In this document: positions 59,317 through 64,000 of the stretch, one piece after another
Layout of the letters: each line of letters opens with the position of its first letter
Numbering within the stretch: position 1 is the first letter of the stretch
NCBI RefSeq assembly: GCF_025837155.1
Contig: NZ_CP107549.1
Coordinates: 1 to 64,000 of the forward strand
Length of the DNA stretch: 64,000 nt
Source of the DNA: Pseudomonas sp. Z8(2022)
Lineage (GTDB): Bacteria; Pseudomonadota; Gammaproteobacteria; Pseudomonadales; Pseudomonadaceae
Direction of reading: 5' to 3'
The notes under the pieces: model-generated
Seen by the model: the letters and a program-made list of their open reading frames with translations, nothing else
Told to the model about the DNA's origin: nothing
Databases searched by the model: none
Made by a program: the position numbers and the translations under genes

Positions 59317-60777
59317 ATGCCCGCTACGCCACCCTTGCCGGTCGATCTGTCCGGTATCCGCCTCGACCCTGCAGCCGGCCTGTCGCGCCAGCTCTATCAG
59401 GCGTTGCGCGAACGCATTCTCGATGGTCGCCTGCCGGGCAATACGCGTCTGCCGGCCAGTCGTGACCTGGCCAGGCAGTTGGCGATATCGCGCAATACCG
59501 TGACCCGTGCCTTCGACCAGTTGTACGCCGAGGGCTATGTCGAAGGTCGGGTGGGTGACGGCACCTACGTGGCCGATCTGGCCCTGGCGCGGCCGGTTGT
59601 GCCAGCCATACCCTGCGCACCGGATCCGGGTGCCTCGCTGCAGCGCCATTCTCTGCCCGCTCCGCTGACGGGGGCGCCGCGTGCCTTCCGTATCGGCGTG
59701 CCGGCTTTCGACCTGTTCCCATTCGACACCTGGGCGCGCCTGCAGGCACGCTTCTGGCGCCGGCCCTCGCCTGAGCGCCTGGGCTATGGCGACCCGGCCG
59801 GCGATCGCACGCTGCGCGAACTGGTGGCCGCCTATCTGCGCAACGCCCGCGGGCTGGCCTGTGACCCGCGGCAGGTCGTGATCACCTGCGGCGCCCAGCA
59901 GGCGATCAGCCTCTGCGCGCAGTTGCTGGTGCAGCCAGGCGACCGTGTAGCGGTGGAAAACCCCGGCTATCGCGCCGCCGCTTACGCCTTTTCCGTGGCG
60001 GGCGCCGACCTGCGTGGCGTGCCGCTCGATGGCGAGGGCATGGAGACCACGGCGCTGGCAGCCATCGAGGGCTGTCGCCTGGCCTATGTGACGCCGTCGC
60101 ACCAGTACCCGACCGGCGTCACCCTGTCGCTGGCGCGGCGCCTGGAATTGCTGGAATGGGCCGAGCGCCAGGACGGCTGGATCGTCGAGGACGACTACGA
60201 TGGCGAATACCGCTACAGCGGCACGCCGCTGGCACCGCTGGCCGCGCTGGATCGTCAGGGTCGCGTGCTGTACGTCGGCACCTTCTGCAAGATCGCCTTC
60301 CCGGCGCTGCGCCTGGGCTATCTGGTGCTGCCGCCGGCACTGGCGGAGGCCTTTGCCCAGCGCCAGGCGCTGCAGATGCGTCATAGCGAGATCGGCACTC
60401 AGGCGGTGATGGCCGAGTTCATCGCCGCCGGGCATTTCCAGCGTCACGTGCGGCGCATGCGGCAGGCGGCACGACAGCGTCGCGATGCCCTGGTCCGGGC
60501 CTGGCCACAGGCGATACCCGGCTGTGCGCCGCTGCCGTGCGTGGAAGCCGGGCTGCACCTGTGCGTACGGGTCGACAGCCTGGCCCGCGAGCGCGAACTG
60601 GTCAGTGCCGCGCGGGCAGCCGGAGTGGAGATGAACGCGCTCAGCGATTACTGGCTGGAGGACAGCGTCGAGCCTGGCGATGCCCGCGCCGGGCTGGTGC
60701 TGGGTTTCGCGGCAGTGCCCGAGGCGCAGATCGACGAAGCGGTGCGGGAGCTGCGGCGGGCCTGGCATCTGTCGTAA
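59317..60777 (+). CDS. MocR-type (PdxR-like) transcriptional regulator
   Basis: The ATG at 59317 with GGAG 7 bases upstream gives 486 aa; the ATG at 59305 is an alternative. The N-terminal winged helix (LPASRDLARQLAISRNTVTR) is joined to an aminotransferase-like domain with PLP lysine K325 (FCKIAFPALRLGYL) and VEDDYDGEYRY. It lies divergent from the PaiB-GNAT-GNAT set, an arrangement typical for MocR regulators and their targets. The ligand is unknown. It is distinct from enuR. Confidence 0.88.
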   Translation: MPATPPLPVDLSGIRLDPAAGLSRQLYQALRERILDGRLPGNTRLPASRDLARQLAISRNTVTRAFDQLYAEGYVEGRVGDGTYVADLALARPVVPAIPCAPDPGASLQRHSLPAPLTGAPRAFRIGVPAFDLFPFDTWARLQARFWRRPSPERLGYGDPAGDRTLRELVAAYLRNARGLACDPRQVVITCGAQQAISLCAQLLVQPGDRVAVENPGYRAAAYAFSVAGADLRGVPLDGEGMETTALAAIEGCRLAYVTPSHQYPTGVTLSLARRLELLEWAERQDGWIVEDDYDGEYRYSGTPLAPLAALDRQGRVLYVGTFCKIAFPALRLGYLVLPPALAEAFAQRQALQMRHSEIGTQAVMAEFIAAGHFQRHVRRMRQAARQRRDALVRAWPQAIPGCAPLPCVEAGLHLCVRVDSLARERELVSAARAAGVEMNALSDYWLEDSVEPGDARAGLVLGFAAVPEAQIDEAVRELRRAWHLS

Positions 60778-60873
60778 AGCTCGGCAAGCCAGGTGTCGGC
60801 GGCTATGCCCGCCTGATTCTTGCACGCGCGGGCAGCTTCGTCGGAAAACCTATCCCGGAAGTCAACAACAGGC

Positions 60874-60879
60874 TAGAAT
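60874..60879 (+). promoter_or_regulatory. Possible -10 element for the preQ1-yhhQ transcript
   Basis: TAGAAT lies about 35 bases upstream of the riboswitch. No good -35 is seen at standard spacing, so confidence is low. Confidence 0.35.
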
Positions 60880-60910
60880 GCGCGCCGCTCGTGGCCATGT
60901 CGGCTGCGGC

Positions 60911-60945
60911 AGTGGGTTCCCTCACCCCACTCCATGAAAAAGGAC
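60911..60945 (+). promoter_or_regulatory. preQ1-I type riboswitch
   Basis: P1 pairs 60911-60916 (AGTGGG) with 60926-60931 (CCCACT). The loop starts TTCCCTC, and the A-rich tail ATGAAAAAGGAC follows. GGA (60942-60944) can pair with TCC (60918-60920) to form the pseudoknot P2. That GGA is also the Shine-Dalgarno of yhhQ, so preQ1 binding would hide it and lower translation of the queuosine-precursor transporter. The small size and pseudoknot fit preQ1 class I. Confidence 0.82.
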
Positions 60946-60951
60946 GCAGAC

Positions 60952-61605
60952 ATGACCCTGATTCCCGCGTCGGTCAGCCGCCCCGTGCTGGCTGGCCTGA
61001 TCGCCTTCCACATCCTCATCATCATCGCCAGCAACTACCTGGTGCAGTTGCCGATCACCCTGTTCGGCTGGCATACCACCTGGGGCGCGTTCAGTTTCCC
61101 GTTCATCTTCCTGGCCACCGACCTCACCGTGCGCCTGATCGGCAAGCATGCCGCGCGGGTGGTGATCGCCCGGGTCATGCTGCCGGCGCTGCTGGCTTCC
61201 TACGTGGTCTCGGTGCTGTTCCACGAGGGGGCTTTCGGCGGCCTGGCGTCGCTCGGCGAGTTCAACCTGTTCGTGTTCCGTATCGCCGTGGCCAGCTTCC
61301 TCGCCTATGCCTTCGGCCAGTTGCTCGATATTCAGGTGTTCGACCGCCTGCGTACGATGCGCCAGTGGTGGATCGCCCCCACCGCCTCGACCATCTTCGG
61401 CAACCTGCTGGATACCTTCCTGTTCTTCTCGGTGGCCTTCTGGCGCAGCGACGACCAGTTCATGGCCGTCAACTGGGTGGAAATCGCCACGGTGGACTAC
61501 GTGATCAAGCTGGCCATCAGCCTGATGCTGTTCGTGCCGCTGTACGGCATGCTGCTCAGCGCCATCATCCGCGCCCTGCCGCAGCGACCGGTGACGGCCG
61601 CCTGA
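60952..61605 (+). CDS. yhhQ: Queuosine-precursor transporter YhhQ
   Basis: The ATG at 60952 (MTLIPASVSRPVLAGL) is chosen because GGA of the riboswitch tail sits at ribosome-binding distance; the in-frame ATG at 60934 lies inside the riboswitch and is unlikely. The 217-aa product has about six membrane helices and is a member of the YhhQ/COG1738 family, which imports preQ0/preQ1 for tRNA queuosine synthesis. The FLATDLTVRLIGKHAAR segment is typical. The preQ1 riboswitch upstream supports the assignment. Confidence 0.93.
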   Translation: MTLIPASVSRPVLAGLIAFHILIIIASNYLVQLPITLFGWHTTWGAFSFPFIFLATDLTVRLIGKHAARVVIARVMLPALLASYVVSVLFHEGAFGGLASLGEFNLFVFRIAVASFLAYAFGQLLDIQVFDRLRTMRQWWIAPTASTIFGNLLDTFLFFSVAFWRSDDQFMAVNWVEIATVDYVIKLAISLMLFVPLYGMLLSAIIRALPQRPVTAA

Positions 61606-61631
61606 GGCGGCGGCAAAAACCTGCTGCCGAC

Positions 61632-61646
61632 GGTCTTCGTACAGAA
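61632..61646. promoter_or_regulatory. Weak third EnuR-like motif upstream of doeC
   Basis: GTCTTCGTACA within this segment matches 9 of 11 positions of GTCCTAGTACA in operator B. It lies about 95 bp before doeC, the right place for an operator, but the match is weak and could be chance. Confidence 0.3.
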
Positions 61647-61738
61647 AAATCTGCGGTCACGCCGCTCCGGCTTGGAAAAAACGCCAAGCCGCCCTTCCCT
61701 AGCATGTCTCCCATGCCCATCGGCCCGGAGACATCGCC

Positions 61739-63202
61739 ATGCCCCTCGATCATCCCCTGCTGTTCAAATCGCTGTGCTACGTCGACGGCCACTGGGTGCA
61801 CAGTGACGACGGCGCCAGCGTGGCGGTACAGAATCCCGCCGACCAGAGCGTGATCGGCCATGTGCCAATGCTTGGCGAGAAACAGATCAGCGCTGCGGTG
61901 GATGCCGCCCAGCGCGCCTTCGCCAGCTGGCGCGAACAGAGCCTGGATGCCCGTGCAGGCCTGCTACGGCGCTGGGCCGAACTGATCCTGCAACATCAGG
62001 AAGATCTGGCGCGCATTCTCAGTCAGGAGCAGGGCAAGCCGCTGGCCGAAGCCCGTGGCGAGATCCGCTACGCGGCCAGCTTCATCCCCTGGTTCGCCGA
62101 AGAGGCGCGCCGGCTATACGGCCAGACCATCCCCAGCCATATCCCCGGTGCCCAGCTCGGCACGCTGAAGGAGCCGGTCGGCGTCTGCGCCCTGCTCACG
62201 CCGTGGAATTTCCCCAGTGCGATGATCACTCGCAAGGCCGCTGCCGCCCTGGCGGCCGGCTGCACCGTGGTGGTCAAGCCGGCGCACGAGACGCCCTACA
62301 GTGCCTTTGCCCTGGCCCAGCTGGCCGAGGAGGCGGGGTTTCCCGCCGGCGTGTTCAACGTGGTGCTGGGCGAGCCACAGATGGCCATGGAGACGCTGGT
62401 CAAGGACACCCGCGTGCGTTCGGTGAGCTTCACCGGCTCGACCCGGGTCGGCAAGCTGGTGCTGCAGGCCGCCGCCGAGGACGTGAAGAAGGTGGCGCTG
62501 GAGCTGGGTGGCAATGCGCCGCTGATCGTCTGCGCCGATGCCGATCTCGACCACGCCGTGCAGGTGGCGCTGGATGCCAAGTTCCAGACCTCGGGGCAGG
62601 ACTGCTGCGCGGCCAACCGCATTCTGGTGGAACGCCCGGTCTATGAAGAATTCCTGCAGCGCTTCGCCAGGGCGGTGCGCGGCCTGCGTGTCGGCCCCGG
62701 CAGCGACGAGCGCAACCAGATCGGCCCGCTGATGCACCAGGCCGCGCTGGATGCCACGGCCGCGCGCGTCGCCGATGCCGTCGAACGGGGCGCGCGTCTG
62801 CTCGCCGGCGGCGAGCCGCATGCACTGGGCGGCTGGTTCTGGCAGCCGACGCTGCTGGCCGATGTCACCGACGACATGCGCATCTACCGCGAGGAAAACT
62901 TCGCCCCCATCGCCGGCGTCCGCGCCTTCGACAGCCTGGATGAGGCCGTGGCCATGGCCAATGACACCGAATACGGCCTGGCCGCCTACATTTGTTCCAA
63001 CCGCGTGGACGTCGTCCACCCGCTGATTCGCCGCCTCGATCACGCCATGGTGGCGGTCAACGGCACCAAGTTCACCGGCCACCCGATTCCCTTCGGTGGC
63101 ATGAAAGCCTCCGGCCTCGGCCGCGAGGGTGGTACGGAAGGCTTCGAGCCCTTCGTCGAAACCAAGTACTTCTGCATCCATCATCAGGGCCAGCGCTACT
63201 GA
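61739..63202 (+). CDS. doeC: Aldehyde dehydrogenase of ectoine catabolism (aspartate-semialdehyde type)
   Basis: This 487-aa NAD(P)-dependent aldehyde dehydrogenase has TPWNFPSAMITRKAAAAL, catalytic Glu in LELGGNAP and catalytic Cys in GQDCCAANR. By position directly before doeD it should be DoeC, which oxidises aspartate semialdehyde made from diaminobutyrate to aspartate. The sequence alone would also fit a succinate-semialdehyde dehydrogenase (GabD), and this family is often misnamed. GGAG precedes the start. doeD follows after 20 bp. Confidence 0.83.
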   Translation: MPLDHPLLFKSLCYVDGHWVHSDDGASVAVQNPADQSVIGHVPMLGEKQISAAVDAAQRAFASWREQSLDARAGLLRRWAELILQHQEDLARILSQEQGKPLAEARGEIRYAASFIPWFAEEARRLYGQTIPSHIPGAQLGTLKEPVGVCALLTPWNFPSAMITRKAAAALAAGCTVVVKPAHETPYSAFALAQLAEEAGFPAGVFNVVLGEPQMAMETLVKDTRVRSVSFTGSTRVGKLVLQAAAEDVKKVALELGGNAPLIVCADADLDHAVQVALDAKFQTSGQDCCAANRILVERPVYEEFLQRFARAVRGLRVGPGSDERNQIGPLMHQAALDATAARVADAVERGARLLAGGEPHALGGWFWQPTLLADVTDDMRIYREENFAPIAGVRAFDSLDEAVAMANDTEYGLAAYICSNRVDVVHPLIRRLDHAMVAVNGTKFTGHPIPFGGMKASGLGREGGTEGFEPFVETKYFCIHHQGQRY

Positions 63203-63222
63203 GCCCCACCCGGAGGATTTCC

Positions 63223-64000
63223 ATGAGCCATTACGACGAGCTGTTCGCCCAGGACCGTGCCCACTTCATGCACCCGTCCACTCACGCCCACGATCACGCC
63301 AGCGGCGCGCTCAAGGGACGCATCATCAAAAGCGCCTCGGGCATTCGCATCAAGGATCACGAAGGTCGCGAGCTGATCGACGCCTTCGCCGGTCTGTACT
63401 GCGTGAACATCGGCTACGGCCGCACCGAGGTGGCCGAGGCGATCTACAAGCAGGCCAAGGAGCTGGCCTACTACCACACCTACGTCGGTCACTCGACCGA
63501 GGCCATCATCGAGCTGTCGGCGCGCATCATCGACTGGGCGCCCAAGGGTATGAAGAAGGTCTACTACGGCATGTCCGGCTCGGACGCCAACGAGACCCAG
63601 ATCAAGCTGGTGCGTTACTACAACAACGTGCTCGGGCGCCCGGCGAAGAAGAAGATCATCTCGCGCCAGCGCGGCTACCACGGCTCGGGCATCATGACCG
63701 GCAGCCTCACCGGCCTGGCCAGCTTCCACCAGCATTTCGACCTGCCGCAGCCGGACATCAAGCACGCCGCCTGCCCGCACTTCTACAAGGCGCCGGCCGG
63801 CATGGACGAGGCAGCCTTCGTCCGCCACTGCGCCGAGGATCTGGAGAAACTGATCCTCGCCGAAGGCCCGGATACCGTGGCCGCCTTTATCGGTGAACCG
63901 GTGATGGGCACCGGCGGCATCATCGTCCCGCCCAAGGGTTACTGGGAGGCGATCCAGGCCGTACTGGCCAAGTACGACATCCTGCTGATCGCCGACGAAG
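63223..64000 (+). CDS. doeD: Diaminobutyrate transaminase DoeD (5' part)
   Basis: The class III aminotransferase begins MSHYDELFAQDRAHFMHPST with GGAGG upstream and runs off the window after about 259 codons. Typical segments are AFAGLYCVNIGYGR, YYGMSGSDANETQIKL and the RGYHGSGIMTG loop. It would move the gamma-amino group of L-2,4-diaminobutyrate to a keto acid, giving aspartate semialdehyde for DoeC. The PLP lysine lies beyond the window. Confidence 0.87.
   Translation, partial: MSHYDELFAQDRAHFMHPSTHAHDHASGALKGRIIKSASGIRIKDHEGRELIDAFAGLYCVNIGYGRTEVAEAIYKQAKELAYYHTYVGHSTEAIIELSARIIDWAPKGMKKVYYGMSGSDANETQIKLVRYYNNVLGRPAKKKIISRQRGYHGSGIMTGSLTGLASFHQHFDLPQPDIKHAACPHFYKAPAGMDEAAFVRHCAEDLEKLILAEGPDTVAAFIGEPVMGTGGIIVPPKGYWEAIQAVLAKYDILLIADE

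Overview
The window looks like the replication-origin-proximal part of a Pseudomonas chromosome. It opens with dnaA-dnaN-recF-gyrB, carries two perfect ParB-type parS palindromes, and keeps the gene order known from P. aeruginosa (gyrB, plsC/PA0005-like, gmhB, glyS, glyQ, tag, htrB/lpxL, PilZ/PA0012-like). High-GC codon use, REP-type repeats and a complete ectoine catabolic set suggest a salt-tolerant species near the P. mendocina (Ectopseudomonas) group; the species is an inference.

Layout. (1) 1-6276: replication core, with a long inverted repeat between dnaN and recF. (2) 6302-25011: an accessory element between gyrB and what appears to be gyrB's own terminator. It is bounded by matched TGTCRCGTTTGCGC inverted repeats with internal sub-repeats, like ends of TnsB/TniA-class transposons, but has no matching transposase. 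Cargo: a SNF2 helicase with a DUF3883 end, a NYN nuclease, a DUF1156 methyltransferase-like gene cut off by an IS3-family element, an unknown HTH/coiled-coil protein, a gene remnant cut by an IS66-family element, and an intact 1,912-aa DUF4011/SF1 helicase/Vsr-like nuclease protein. This reads as a partly decayed anti-phage island. (3) 25345-31060: a six-gene ynbABCD-like phospholipid-remodelling operon on the minus strand. (4) 31263-37916: conserved core (plsC, gmhB, glyS, glyQ, tag with a near-consensus LexA box over its promoter, a PPOX protein, lpxL/htrB).

(5) 37936-45437: a seven-gene minus-strand operon in which every gene overlaps the next (KAS III, SDR, MBL hydrolase, F390-synthetase-like ligase, ATP-grasp, GNAT-like protein, Rieske oxygenase). 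It sits between the htrB and PilZ genes, which are neighbours in P. aeruginosa. It looks like a small specialised-metabolite or modified-lipid pathway that I cannot name, and is the best candidate for an undescribed system. (6) 46100-64000: ectoine/5-hydroxyectoine uptake and breakdown: ehuBCDA importer, divergent EnuR MocR-type regulator, eutB, eutC, doeA, doeB, doeX, then doeC and the start of doeD, separated by about 6 kb of unrelated genes (orphan choline/betaine binding protein, NlpC/P60 hydrolase, two GNATs, a PaiB-like protein, a MocR regulator, and yhhQ with a preQ1 riboswitch). A shared 16-base motif before ehuB/enuR and before eutB is a candidate EnuR operator.

How it works together: EhuBCDA imports ectoines; EutB/EutC convert hydroxyectoine toward ectoine; DoeA opens the ring; DoeB deacetylates to diaminobutyrate; DoeD and DoeC take this to aspartate. 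EnuR and DoeX would sense pathway intermediates.
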